From contig NC_087262.1 in NCBI RefSeq assembly GCF_037042905.1, positions 22,977,501 to 23,041,500 on the forward strand: a stretch of 64,000 nt of DNA, read 5' to 3'. Below the pieces are notes generated by a model. It was not told the DNA's origin. It worked only from the letters and a program-made list of their open reading frames with translations, and made no database searches. This document shows positions 48,501 to 56,780 of the stretch, piece by piece; the first letter of the stretch is position 1; each line of letters opens with the position of its first letter. The DNA is from Lytechinus pictus (lineage: Eukaryota; Echinodermata; Echinoidea; Temnopleuroida; Toxopneustidae). Both the position numbers and the translations under genes were made by a program.

Positions 48501-51500
48501 CGTTTATTTAATGAAATTATGGAAATACAAGCATTGTTTCGAGGGATCATAACTTTTTTACTACTTGACCATTTTCTGTGATTTAGGTATCAAAGAAAAG
48601 AGAAGATATTGAAATTTTTAGTCATGTGATTTTCTTTTTGAAATTCAGATACCCCCCGCCAAATGAGTTTTTGGCATTCTTTCTTCGAATTGTTTTTGCT
48701 CAATCATGCGTGAATAAGGAATAATCTAAATAATACCAGATGAAAGAGGAGATTCTAAGCTTTACATTGGTAGGTCATTTGTCTATTTTATTTATGATTA
48801 AGACTTTAAGTTATGATAAATCATCGCTAAATCTCGGTTTCGTTTTTTTCTGGGACGCACTGTTTAACAGGCATAACTCATTTTGAACTTGTAAAAATAC
48901 AAAATCAAGACCTTTGACCTATTATTTTTTTCCATTAATTGCTTAATAGAGGGCAATAATCTCTGACTCTGAGTCAATTTCCACATTTTGGGGCCAATTC
49001 TAGATTTATTTAACATCCATGCACTTTATTTAGTAATATCTAATTGGTGCATTTATTTTTAATTTGATAGACTTTCCTGCATTGAAAAAAAATATTTTTA
49101 CATCTATATTTTTGTTCTTTATCAAATAATTTCAGTTCAATATTGTAAAATATCCTTGTTTTAAACTGAATTGTCACATTCACACACACATATTTTTCTT
49201 TTTAGGTATCATTTTCATGATCCCAACCTACTTGTTTCATAGACTGGGTTGGGGGTTTGAGTTGTGCCAAAGGTTATTGAAATCTCAATTAAGAATAGAT
49301 TTGTCTGTCATCTTCTGATCCATGGTTTCATAGTTTTCAATCAATAATCAGTATTGTTATGAATATATGAGGGACTACACCCAGCTAGGGGATTAGCAGC
49401 CAAGAATTTATCCAAGGAAGCGAATTAATCAGGGCTAAAAATAATATTTTCAGTTGCAAGGAACACACTACTCCCAACTGGTCATTCAGTGTCTTGGTCA
49501 GTCATAACAAAATCTTAAAGTCTTTTTGATTAATCCTATGGACAAAGGTATAGAAAGGTAATTTCAAAAGCCTTTTTTCCATCCATTTTAGTGTGTATGT
49601 GCCTCCAAAATCATGCCATTGAAAGTCAAATTTGACCTCACCAAAATAATAGCATTGATTTTTCATATAGTTTGCAAGTATTTATAATATATAATTTTCT
49701 TTTAAGTGCGCTTATAACATTAAAGTTTTAATAAGATTTTTTTCTTGTAGCCTTTGTGTATTTGAAATTCATAGTTGTTTCATTTGGAAGAAAGACGTAG
49801 AGCAGACAACAATATCTGCTTATAATTATGTAGGTATGTGGGTCACAGAATTGCCAAGTGTTTTTATGTTAGTCAATGTAGATTAACCATCATCAGAAGA
49901 GATAGCAAGCAAAATAATACTAGTAGTCCTTTCCGAATTGTAGGTGAGTAGTTGACACATTGTTATTAGTTCCCTACACAATAACTTTCTTGGGAGAAAT
50001 ATGTAATCTTATGTATCTACACTTTTGATTTGTTTTTTCTATACCAAGTTACTTCATATCAAGAATGTATAAATACAGATGACACTGTTTATAATTTTCA
50101 GGCTGATGATGAGTTCCATTTAAAAAAAAAATATCATGTTAGAACTATTGTTTTCAAATAAAAAAAGCATACATTTATCTTTTCTGTGGTCAAATGACTG
50201 AAGTGATGATGATGATGAAATTTCAATAATTGAGCGAACTTGATATGATTGCCAAGGTAAAGAATACTGCCCAACTTGGGAATTGTGAAGGTCATGGTGG
50301 AATTAGTAGGGTGTCAGTCTGTCAGATTTGTAACATATAGTTTCTATTTTTGGTAGAGAACTAAACCCTGTGAACTAGATCATAATGTGTTGAGTGTTTT
50401 TAATTAATATCCCACACCTGTTTGTGAATTGGTTCTATTTGGGATACATTTCAAAGTATTCGGTGGAAGATTTATAATTGATTATAGTCATAATTGTAAT
50501 GATAGCCGTATTAGTCAGAAAATTGGTTGGTATTAATTAGTCTGCAACCACAGACTCAAATTTGATACTTTAACAAATGATACCATGTTGAGGTGAAGAC
50601 TGGCTCCAACCCAAATGTTTGAATCTAGTCTTACTACTTCAGACTCTGCCTTATTTACTATGTGAAAACCAAAGGCCTGTGCATGTAGACTAAGTTGGTA
50701 TATTCATTCACATGCAAACACCTCATCTACGAGAAAGTGATACTGAATTTCAATTTGCAGTTTGTACAGTAAGCTACTTTTATCAAAAGCTTCCTCTTGT
50801 CATATTACCAATAACACCCAACATCCCCCTGAGTCCACCTACAAAAAAAAGACATAGAAAACAAAAAGATATTGCAAATTATTTTCAGCAATACATAAAA
50901 CATGTTTGATTTGAAGAAAGTGTTGAATGATTTTCAAACTGAAGGGTGACGGCCAGGCCAACGTTCTAGATATTGGAGGGAACATCCCTTCAGCTTGTAT
51001 GAGGGTTATCTTGTTCTGCAGAGCTAGGTTAGAGGAGGCAATGAAGATATCAGTGAGAAGTGGCTGCATCCTTTTTTAGGTTGGGGATGGCAGAGAGAGA
51101 GAGAGAGAGAGGTGGGGAGAAGGGTAAAGCAGGGGGGAGAGGGGGAGATGCAAGATGGGAGGGAGGGATCAAGAGAGATGGGAGCAGGGGGGAGAGGGGA
51201 GGGATAGAATGAGAGAGGGGTGGGAGGGGGAGATAAAGAAATAAAAAAGTAGGAAAGAAACAAATTGGGAGAGAAGGGAAGAGAGGGGGAGACCAAAGGG
51301 GAATAGGAGAGAGAGCGAGAGATGGAGGAGAGGGGGGGGGGAGGGCAAGAGAAAGAAATATAAAGAGAGGGGAGAGATGGTAAGAGAAGGGATAGATGAC
51401 GAGGAGAGAGATGGGGATGGAAAATACAAAAAAAGGAAGAGGGAGAGGGGAGATATATATAGAAGGGATCATAAAAGATAGATGGGAGAAGAGAAATAGA

Positions 51501-53932
51501 GGAGAGATCAAGGAGCATTTCATAGACCAAGATAAATTTCTTATCAATGATTGATTTGATCCCAGCCAATCAGGGTCCCGTTTCATAAAGACTTGTTATA
51601 ATATCAAATGCAAGATTTTTATAACAAATTTACTATCAGCCAATCAGAGTGAAGGATTTCAGTAGCTTTTAACTGTTATTGTAAATTTGTTATTAAAACA
51701 AGTTTTATGAAACGGACCCCAGATGCCACAATTTCACTCACTTACAGCTGTCATTGAAATCACTGATAAATCTCTTGAAATGCTCCCCTAAGAGAAATAA
51801 CTACATCCTTAACTCTTCCAAGGGTAGGTGATAGATGAATGCATCATTTCATGTAGCTTTCATGAGTTCCTTCCTCCTTCCTTATCTTCAGTGCTTTCAA
51901 ATGCCCTCGCTGTCACGTTGCACACTTAATTTTAGGATATTACTTACACATAGCCTTTCTGCATTTATTCAATTCACAGATACAAATAATAACAATCATA
52001 AATAAGTATTCCCTAATTACATTTACTGTTTTAGGCATACAAATATCATTTTAATCTAAGAATTTTATTATGTTCTTAGTAAATTCAGAAGGAGATATGA
52101 ATTATCTTGTTTTATCCATACCAATTTTATGTATGATTGCTTAATGGATAGAATTACCTTGTGGTTATGATCTTTAGAATCCCACAATGGATTCATGTGC
52201 TTGGGTCATACTTGGATTTTCATATCTGGAAAGAGGTTGTTTCTATGATTTAATGACAAAAATTTTATATCATTTTGGAAAGCATGATCATGCAAGCATG
52301 TAAATAATGCATATGGCATGAAACCAATGATATATTCATGTAATACTCATTTCATTATTCATCTTCAAGTATTCTACATCAGAATAATGCAGATGTACAT
52401 CAATGAAAATTGCAAGAACTATTTGTGAAATAATCTAATATTTTTTGACAAGCTCGGTGCGTATCATGTCTGTTAATTCCAAGATGTGTAAGTAAGGTGC
52501 AGAAAATATCTGCATCAAAACTATGTAGATTATTCTGCTGCTAATTATGTGGCAACAACAATGTGTCTTCTCTGTTTAATCATGGAGAAACATCATAGGG
52601 AAACACAGGAAACTTCAGAATCATAGAATTTAAACGACATTTTGACATATTTGGTTTCCCATAATTTCAGCACAGATTTAGACCATGACCTAATAAAGTT
52701 AAACTGGACTTCAGAAAACAAGCCAGTATCTAATTTTAGAGATATTTTGGCATTTGGATTCACAATATCAATCGAGAATAGGATAAGTTTAGTTATTATG
52801 AAATGCACATGATACCTTATGTCCTGTGTTTCTTTTAATATTTGAAGTAGAAAATTATTTAGATTTGTCAGATGAGATTCTCTCTTTTGAGGGTGAAAAA
52901 GTTTTAAATTATAATCTTTCCTATTAAAATCTATCAATGAATCAATGAAAATGAAATTGTGCAATTGTGTATTGAAGACAACCCTGATGCTGCCAGCTTT
53001 GCAGGCAATGACTTTTCAAATGCAAACTAGGTTTTGCAAACTTCACTTGTCTGTCCATGGTGGTTTAAATTATTTTCACTGACCAATAGCCTATAGGATT
53101 TGACCATTAACAGGAAGTGCCTGACTGTTTCCTTTATGTTATCTGTCCATAGGGAGGTCCTATAGTGAACTCAAGCCAGACGAACACTCGGATTGCAGCG
53201 GAGCTAGCCATCACCCAACTACCCCCTCACCCGGCTTCACGGCCCCTCCATACTCTCCCTGTATGTCAACCAGGGCCTCACACCAATGGGACCTTGCGTC
53301 AAGACCAGACACCAGATTCCAACAAGACAAGCACCTTGCCCCAAGGTAGTGATCTAAACCCCTATCAACATTCCCAGAGGCGCAACACGCTTCCTGCAAA
53401 CTCATCCCCCGCAAGCGCTTGCAGTAGTGATCAAACAAAGTTGCCGGATACTGCCCTGGATGTGCCGCTGTCGCTGAAAGCAGGAACCCTGCCCCCAGAG
53501 AAGGTGATAAAGAACACCGGATCTACCCCTTATCAGGAGGGGAGTGTACCGCACTACTGCACGCTCAATCGCAGGTTTGCCAACGGCAAGAAGTCGCCCA
53601 AGCGATTCAGCAGGACAAGCTTCCTGTGGAGGCATAACTCCAGCAGAGACGGAAAGGACGTTGCGCCCGATCAGTCATCAGCTGAAGGCACACCGACCCG
53701 GTTCCAGTGTCCTGCGCAGGATCTAGTCTTCGCCAATCCTGCAGCCAAAGATGAGGATTGCAACAAGAACGGTGTCTTGACAGAGATTGACCTGACTGAT
53801 GACACTCGGTCAATGATCTGTCAGACCAAACCGAAGATAGATAATAGGGATGACGGGAACAGGTTTGACTTAAACAAGAAGACAATTGAAAACTGTAGTC
53901 CAGTCATTGCAAATATGTCAGACAAGAACTGA
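19142..53932 (+). CDS. Single-pass transmembrane protein with one Frizzled cysteine-rich domain and a long cytoplasmic tail
   Basis: Five exons (19142-19202, 27988-28578, 30485-30587, 38642-38783, 53153-53932) join in phase to 558 residues. Residues 1-23 form a signal peptide. Residues 24-128 carry the ten Frizzled-domain cysteines (24, 32, 71, 80, 87, 97, 101, 108, 116, 128), LPYNATTYPN with the glycosylation site usual in Frizzleds, and FFxCSLxAPxC. Residues 138-215 form a Ser/Thr/Pro-rich stalk. Residues about 226-251 are one membrane segment ending CVCCR. The tail (252-558) has NPAF (277-280), four TLP motifs (333, 360, 378, 411) and a basic, Ser-rich stretch KRFSRTSF (449-456). There is no kinase, protease, LDL-receptor or seven-helix region, so it is not a Frizzled, Smoothened, ROR, MuSK, Corin or MFRP. 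A Wnt or lipid co-receptor or decoy is an inference from the domain. The gene spans 35 kb, with introns of 8.8, 1.9, 8.1 and 14.4 kb. Confidence 0.85.
19697..20135. repeat. Long (GAT)n microsatellite with GATCAT islands
   Basis: About 440 bases of ATGATG with longer-period units containing GTTGGTGATTAGTATGATG and GATCATGATGATTACGATTG, each repeated two or three times. So there is a higher-order duplication inside the microsatellite. Confidence 0.9.
20347..20505. repeat. Short foldback repeat with CCATGGTA palindromes
   Basis: GGGGCCCGTTTCATAAAGGA start and CTTTATGAAACTGACCCC end. The arms carry GCCATTATGGCAACTACCAT mirrored by ATGGTAGTTGCCATAATGGC, with core CAGCCAATCAG. The arms contain X-box-like GTTGCCATGGTAG. 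Confidence 0.7.
20575..20700 (-). mobile_element. Candidate SINE 3' end with ATT tail, minus orientation
   Basis: On the minus strand it reads GAGCGCCTTGAGCACCTAAC, GTGCGCAATATAAATACCCT, then an ATTATT tail. Shared with 9235-9350. Confidence 0.45.
22672..22813. repeat. Short foldback repeat, GGAGC/TTTCATGAAA ends
   Basis: GGGGAGCATTTCATGAAAC start, TGCTTCTTGAAACCCTCC end, GTCAGTGATTTC / GAAAATCACTGGC arms, and a CTGATTGGCT core. Confidence 0.6.
24180..24330. repeat. GA-rich tract
   Basis: AGAGAGAAAGG-type purine-rich sequence on the plus strand in intron 1 of the Frizzled-domain gene. A second short GA and G run lies at 24550-24585. Confidence 0.75.
24995..25240. repeat. Fragment of the large foldback family
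   Basis: AATACAAAGAAAATAGTGAG, ATCATCAGCCCCTCATTTTC and CTGATTTTGATGACATTTCC parallel the fragment at 8965. Old and diverged. Confidence 0.45.
26741..27223. mobile_element. Foldback element with AGGTGGTTTCA ends
   Basis: TAGGTGGTTTCAAACCGCCT mirrors AGGCGGTCTGAAACCACCTA. ATT flanks both ends and could be a 3-bp target duplication. Inside is a direct repeat of TTTGCTTTCAGACCGCCAAA (27000 and 27118). More GC- and CpG-rich than the flanks. No coding frame. Confidence 0.65.
27361..27586. repeat. (CTT)n microsatellite
   Basis: TTCTTCTTCTTCTTC for most of 220 bases, about 400 bases upstream of the Frizzled-domain exon. Its frames are poly-Ser or poly-Leu. Confidence 0.92.
27988..28578 (+). CDS. 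Frizzled-domain protein exon 2: cysteine-rich domain and stalk
   Basis: One 591-base exon between TTATCTTTTCAG and CTAG|GTAAAA holds the whole ten-cysteine Frizzled domain and the Ser/Thr/Pro-rich stalk. Key pieces are YACEGIPFSNCRRVLPYNAT, LGCHKLLFFFVCSLVAPKC and IPPCQELCYMVRGGC. If the intron is retained the frame continues to a stop at 28688. Confidence 0.93.
28606..29464 (+). mobile_element. DR1-repeat element, copy 1 (intron 2 of the Frizzled-domain gene)
   Basis: It begins GTCTCGCCTGtataatagaGCGAGAC (a 5' hairpin) and GACTATAGGCGCC, and ends GCAGGCGAGACTGCCAGAGG to CACTTG. Between lie about five diverged tandem units of about 160 bases, each with a FCATGAAACTTGGACATAA-like part, CTGAACATCC and AGGTCA-type half-sites. 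GTCTCGCCTGCAT at the start and ATGCAGGCGAGAC near the end are inverted repeats. TATTTTT flanks both ends and may be a target duplication, but it is low-complexity. No coding capacity. Confidence 0.8.
29478..29915. repeat. (TTGA)n-type minisatellite
   Basis: About 440 bases of TTGATTGATTGG and TTGGTTGG variants directly after the DR1-repeat copy 1. Confidence 0.9.
30114..30345. repeat. Dispersed 300-bp repeat, copy 2
   Basis: Diverged copy of the repeat at 1237-1540. It retains ATATTGAAAATGCCTG, AATTTCGGAGCTGAGG, TGTTTGATTCACCAATTTTC and ATTGTCATTAAGGGCAT. It ends about 140 bases before the transmembrane exon. Confidence 0.6.
30485..30587 (+). CDS. Frizzled-domain protein exon 3: transmembrane segment
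   Basis: The exon starts by completing Asp218, then reads EGKSYEVPAGVILGVSIGTL and VTMVMLVTMCVCC, a 24-26 residue hydrophobic segment. It ends with AG of an Arg codon before GTGAGT. Phases match exons 2 and 4. The cysteines next to the membrane could be palmitoylated (inference). Confidence 0.85.
30608..30905. repeat. CT-rich tract after the transmembrane exon
   Basis: TCTCTCCCCTCTCCC-type sequence starting about 20 bases after the donor of the transmembrane exon. The frames here are spurious. Confidence 0.8.
32391..32923. mobile_element. CpG-rich foldback element made of nested palindromes
   Basis: Terminal inverted repeats GCCTGTTCAGACCG / CGGTGTGAACAGCC (2 mismatches in 14) are flanked by the exact 7-bp direct repeat TCAATGA (32384-32390, 32924-32930). 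Inside are a perfect 46-bp palindrome (32405-32450), an imperfect copy (32549-32591) and a 49-bp palindrome with 23-bp arms (32848-32896). Dense GCGCGC and ATCGCG motifs contrast with the AT-rich intron. Confidence 0.75.
33328..33462. repeat. Short foldback repeat, GGAGC ends
   Basis: GAGGAGCATTTCATGAAGAC start, TTGTTTCATGAAATGCTACTC end, core AGCCAATCAGATGCAAGG. Same family as 22672 and the outer element at 51510. Confidence 0.65.
33690..33840. repeat. GA-rich tract
   Basis: AGGAGAAGAGGAAGAGGGAG-type purine tract. Confidence 0.75.
36073..36642 (+). mobile_element. MITE with 8-bp target duplication, copy 1
   Basis: A 570-base element with inverted ends of about 40 bases starting CCCGGGGGGGCCACTT and then ACCATGCGCGACCA. 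It is flanked on both sides by the exact 8-bp direct repeat ACATTTTC (36065-36072 and 36643-36650). It contains internal TTAGGGT-type and ACACGTA motifs and a palindrome around TTACGTACGTAA. No coding frame. An 8-bp duplication suits the hAT or a similar DNA-transposon superfamily. Confidence 0.8.
38642..38783 (+). CDS. Frizzled-domain protein exon 4: juxtamembrane tail with NPAF
   Basis: One base completes Arg252, then 47 codons beginning FYTQCKSPNARARPAPETYG and including FYANPAFEN. NPxF is a known clathrin-adaptor or PTB-domain binding form. Acceptor TTCTCTAG, donor GTGAGT, phase 0 at the end. Confidence 0.82.
38871..40450. mobile_element. Foldback element, large family, copy 2, split by a DR1-repeat element
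   Basis: Left part 38871-39107 (TTAAAGGGGTACTCCAGGCT...) and right part 40077-40450 (...GCCCGGAGTATCCCTTTAAA) rejoin to match the element at 5308. The interruption falls after TTAGGTTTATTCA, within the unpaired centre, and is exactly the DR1-repeat element 39108-40076. Confidence 0.7.
39108..40076 (+). mobile_element. DR1-repeat element, copy 2 (nested in a foldback repeat)
   Basis: Same ends and unit structure as the copy at 28606. Its GC-rich 5' part has an expanded GGC/GAC run (39149-39190). It contains four perfect AGGTCA-A-AGGTCA sites (39335, 39527, 39690, 39852). It interrupts the foldback repeat 38871-40450. Confidence 0.8.
41876..42708 (+). mobile_element. DR1-repeat element, copy 3
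   Basis: Full copy with the GTCTCGCCTGCATAGCAGAG start and a CCAGAGGCGTTCCACTTGT end. A perfect DR1 lies at 42079-42091. The open frame at its 3' end (MQARLPEAFHLF) is the repeat end translated. Confidence 0.8.
44080..44345. repeat. Diverged fragment of the large foldback family
   Basis: GCTGATTTTGATGAAGTTTT and TTCAAATCTACATATTGTTG, followed by GGGATGTACTTTAAAAC, match the right end of the family. Weakly preserved. Confidence 0.35.
47718..48035. repeat. CT-rich tract beside a foldback element
   Basis: CCCTTCCTCC-type sequence that ends exactly at the left end of the foldback element at 48038. Confidence 0.8.
48038..48864. mobile_element. Large foldback element (about 830 bp)
   Basis: Terminal inverted repeats begin CAGTGCGTCCCA and continue with AAAACGAAACCGAGATTTAG. 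The arms extend about 300 bases each (48038-48340 and 48540-48864) with few mismatches and a unique centre. The CAGT start recalls Tc1/mariner-derived MITEs. A TA flanks the left end but not clearly the right. No transposase frame. Confidence 0.7.
51085..51500. repeat. Long GA-rich tract
   Basis: About 400 bases of AGAGAGAGAGGTGGGG-type sequence. The minus-strand open frames of up to 181 codons here encode Ser/Pro/Leu low complexity only. Confidence 0.88.
51510..51788. repeat. Short foldback repeat interrupted by another (nested)
   Basis: Outer ends GGAGCATTTCATAGACC and CTCTTGAAATGCTCC. The core CAGCCAATCA|GATGCC is split by the inner element 51587-51721, leaving CA on both sides. Confidence 0.6.
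51587..51721. repeat. Short foldback repeat inserted in the core of another
   Basis: GGGTCCCGTTTCATAAAGAC start and GTTTTATGAAACGGACCCC end. It has ACTTGTTATAATATCAAAT arms and its own CAGCCAATCAGAG core. Same family as 8465. Confidence 0.65.
53153..53932 (+). CDS. Frizzled-domain protein exon 5: cytoplasmic tail and stop
   Basis: 259 residues and TGA, beginning GGPIVNSSQTNTRIAAELAI. Low-complexity, probably disordered tail with four TLP motifs, SPKRFSRTSFLWR and LVFANPAAKDEDC. Coding composition is clearly more GC-rich than the flanks. Membership of this gene rests on a phase-0 join to exon 4 and on the lack of any start with its own promoter. A separate gene is unlikely but not excluded, because the intron is 14.4 kb. 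Confidence 0.75.
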   Translation, partial: GGPIVNSSQTNTRIAAELAITQLPPHPASRPLHTLPVCQPGPHTNGTLRQDQTPDSNKTSTLPQGSDLNPYQHSQRRNTLPANSSPASACSSDQTKLPDTALDVPLSLKAGTLPPEKVIKNTGSTPYQEGSVPHYCTLNRRFANGKKSPKRFSRTSFLWRHNSSRDGKDVAPDQSSAEGTPTRFQCPAQDLVFANPAAKDEDCNKNGVLTEIDLTDDTRSMICQTKPKIDNRDDGNRFDLNKKTIENCSPVIANMSDKN

Positions 53933-54029
53933 TGAATTTCAATGAATTACCATCCTACCTTATTTCAATGTGGATCATTAAAGTTTGATAACAGAGAAAT
54001 TGATAGCTCATGTCTTGCATTAAACATGA

Positions 54030-54035
54030 AATAAA
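54030..54035 (+). terminator. Candidate polyadenylation signal of the Frizzled-domain gene
   Basis: AATAAA about 100 bases after the stop codon, in AT-rich sequence. It is the first good signal downstream. A longer transcript cannot be excluded. Confidence 0.45.
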
Positions 54036-54539
54036 GATTGTGATGCTATAGTAGTCAAACCATTTAAGAGTTTGACTAATAATAATATCAACTTTTTTTC
54101 AATGAAATACATACTGTATGTATAGTAACAATTTGATTGTCATGGATATGATTAGAGATCTTTTTACTCAATCTCATGTATTACTTTTGATATCTACCCA
54201 AAGTCTAAGATTTATGTTTCTTATTATCCATCAGAGGAATGTTTCTGATCATAATGAAGTACATTAAGACTTGCAATATAATTACAACTCTGCAACTCTC
54301 TCTCTATTATGAAATATCATTTGCTAGATAAAGCTATATCGGTATTTCATTAAAAAAAAATCTTGCCCTGTAGTGATAAACATTATTATGATCAAGTTGC
54401 TTGCTGGCCTGGCAGGAGTGAGTGTATTAAATGATAATTCTGACCTCTTTTTTTACCGGGGGGGGGGGGGGGGGGGGCGGTCGGCCTTTCAATATGAACT
54501 TGAATTGCTAAGTAGAAGATATTTTTTAATAAAAAAAAT

Positions 54540-54735
54540 CTATTGTTTGAAATGAATTCTGAAATAGTAATACAGCGCCAGATCGACGTAGCTCTATCCC
54601 TTAATTGTTGAATGCCAAACAGGGTAGCAGCAACTCCCATTTTTTAATGTCTTTTGGTCTGACACATCTGGGGTTTGAACTCCCGACCTCCCAGTTGTGA
54701 GGCAGATGCTCTACCAACTGAGCCAACACACCGGT
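54540..54735 (-). mobile_element. tRNA-derived SINE with Val(CAC)-like head
   Basis: On the minus strand 54732-54659 reads as a degenerate tRNA. It has box A TGGCTCAGTTGG, a D stem GCTC/GAGC, the loop CTCACAA with anticodon CAC, and box-B-like GAGTTCAAACC. The acceptor stem does not pair and the anticodon stem has mismatches, so this is not a working tRNA gene. The tRNA-unrelated body follows, with GGGATAGAGCTACG and GGCGCTGTATTACTATTTC. The short reading frame with AQLVEHLPHNWEVGSSNP is the usual artefact of translating such a tRNA. Confidence 0.65.
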
Positions 54736-56238
54736 CATGCCTTCTGAAGTATGAATCTGAAGGTTGTACCTTGATGCTGTCCTGGAAAGGAGCGTGATTA
54801 ATCCAATCATCCGTTTAGTAATATTGAGTATTTTGCTCTTTCATTTAACAGGAAACCTTAAACACTTGTGCCATTAACGATTCATGATGAAAATCATCAG
54901 AATGAACCACAAGATATTGCTCTATGAGATTTGTGTACTTGTTATGTGGTTTCATATGCCATGATTGGTATTTTAAGGAATTTAGCTTGAATCAACAAAT
55001 ATTTTTTTTTTCCATCATGATTAATATCGGGGAGGAAAGGGTTAATATTACACATGGGAGTGTCAATATCAGAGATGCATCTTTTGATAAACTACAAGAC
55101 CTTGTAATAGAGAGTGATGTGATAGACACAACATATTTTCACCTCTCACTTGCTTTTTATCTTGAGAAACAAAGATCACATAAGTTCAGCTTTTCATGTA
55201 TTCAACAGGCAAAGCTGAACGACTTGCAACAATGAAACCACTGCAAAGCATTTCCAAGTTATTACCAAAAGTAAATTTCACATCAGGTTCATAGGATGTC
55301 AAAGCTGCCAGTGTCGTATAGGCCCGTATTCTGAAGTCTTGTTTAAGAATGAAAACTGATATAGTTCTTCTTAATCCGTAAGCCATGATCTCTGAATTTA
55401 CTAAAATTATGGGAATAAACTTTGTTTACATTGTACATTTTTGTGTTTACTGTGTTAGTTCCTAGTGCTTCAAGGATTAAGAAGAACTATTTCAGTTTTC
55501 ATTCTCAGACAGTTATTAATGGTTTGATTGCCAAATATGCTGATAAACTTGAGTCTCAACTGTTTAAGCTATGTGTCACTGCCCAATTGGGTAAACTAAA
55601 ACTTTAGATCAGAGTTTGCATTAAACCAGAGTTCTGAAAACAGTCCATAGGCTCTGGTCAGGGCTACAAACGTCCTATATGCTTGGGGTGTTTTTAACCC
55701 CCTTCCCAGCCCCCTAGAATAATTGATGAATATTAGGGACAGGTCCCATATTCAAAACAGGTGTTTGTGAAATGATGTGTAATCTTCTATTTTTGTATTT
55801 CCCTTTAGGTGTTTCTAGTCATTGCCAAAATATGTCTGGATATAGTTTATATTGTGTATTCATATTTGCCAGTAAAATTGCAATTATGCACTTGAATTAT
55901 GAAATTCTTTGTAAATATATTTATGTAATTGCAGGCATCAAATGCCAATTATTACATGTTATTGTAGGCATTATATTCACACTTGTAAAATCAGGAAAAT
56001 TTTCTGATTGTTATTCCATGCATTCAAGTCTACCTGGGCATGTCAGATTTTGTACTTAAAGGTCAAGTCTACCCCAGAAAATGTTGCATTTGAATCAGAA
56101 AAATCAAATTTCCTGAAGAAAACAAAAATTGTATGGATGGATTTCCATACAGTTGAGATTGATCGGATTAATCGTAACTCTTTGTAAGATGGGGCCCGGC
56201 CTGCTAAATGATGCACAACAGACTTTTGACAAGGGACC

Positions 56239-56780
56239 TTGGAGGGGTACTCCAGGCTGAAAATCATTATATCTGAGTAAAACTCACTGAGAAAAATGCT
56301 AGAAATTTCATTGAAATCTGGATTTCAAAAACCTGAATTATACAACATTGTGTGGAAACAGTGGGCTGGTGATATAATTTCCCCACTTATTACCGTACAT
56401 GAAATCATAATTATTTCATATTTCCATTCATGTGTGTGTGATATGTCTCCCTTGTAACAAAGTAAACTGCAGCAGTGATTATCTTACTCATTAAATCAGT
56501 AGTTAATCATTTTTTCATTCGTGGTGGACAAAATTTGAATATTAAATAACTATAATTTCATAGAAATTACAAAAGAATAAGTGAGGATATGACATCATCA
56601 CCTTGCTCATTGCATATTCATGAAGAAATGCATAGAACTGTTTCACCAAAATAATGCAAAACTTTAACGTGTCATAACTTTATTTCTTGACCGATTTTAG
56701 ATAAAATTCAGTGTTCTGTTTGGTTTGATTTTATTTCATGTGTTCAAAATATTTTATTTTTAACTTGGAGTACACTTTTA
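56239..56780. mobile_element. Foldback element, large family, copy 3
   Basis: It starts GGAGGGGTACTCCAGGCTGA and ends AACTTGGAGTACACTTTTAA. Internal parts GAGACATATCAC-like, TGACATCATC and ATATTCATGAA resemble the other copies. It is more diverged than those at 5308 and 38871. Confidence 0.55.

Larger units (their letters stand above)
38784..53152 (+). other. Intron 4 of the Frizzled-domain gene (14.4 kb)
   Basis: It holds two DR1-repeat copies, foldback elements, homopolymer junctions and a GA tract. Otherwise AT-rich without recognisable exons. Confidence 0.55.

Noticed and set aside
48381-48581. A 66-codon frame in the centre of the large foldback
   Set aside because: It overlaps the arm and shows no transposase or other motif.
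51024-51586. Overlapping minus-strand frames of up to 181 codons
   Set aside because: Low-complexity translation of a GA tract. No domain, splice or start support.
54601-54810. A minus-strand frame with AQLVEHLPHNWEVGSSNP
   Set aside because: A well-known false protein made by translating tRNA-like sequence. It lies in the SINE.
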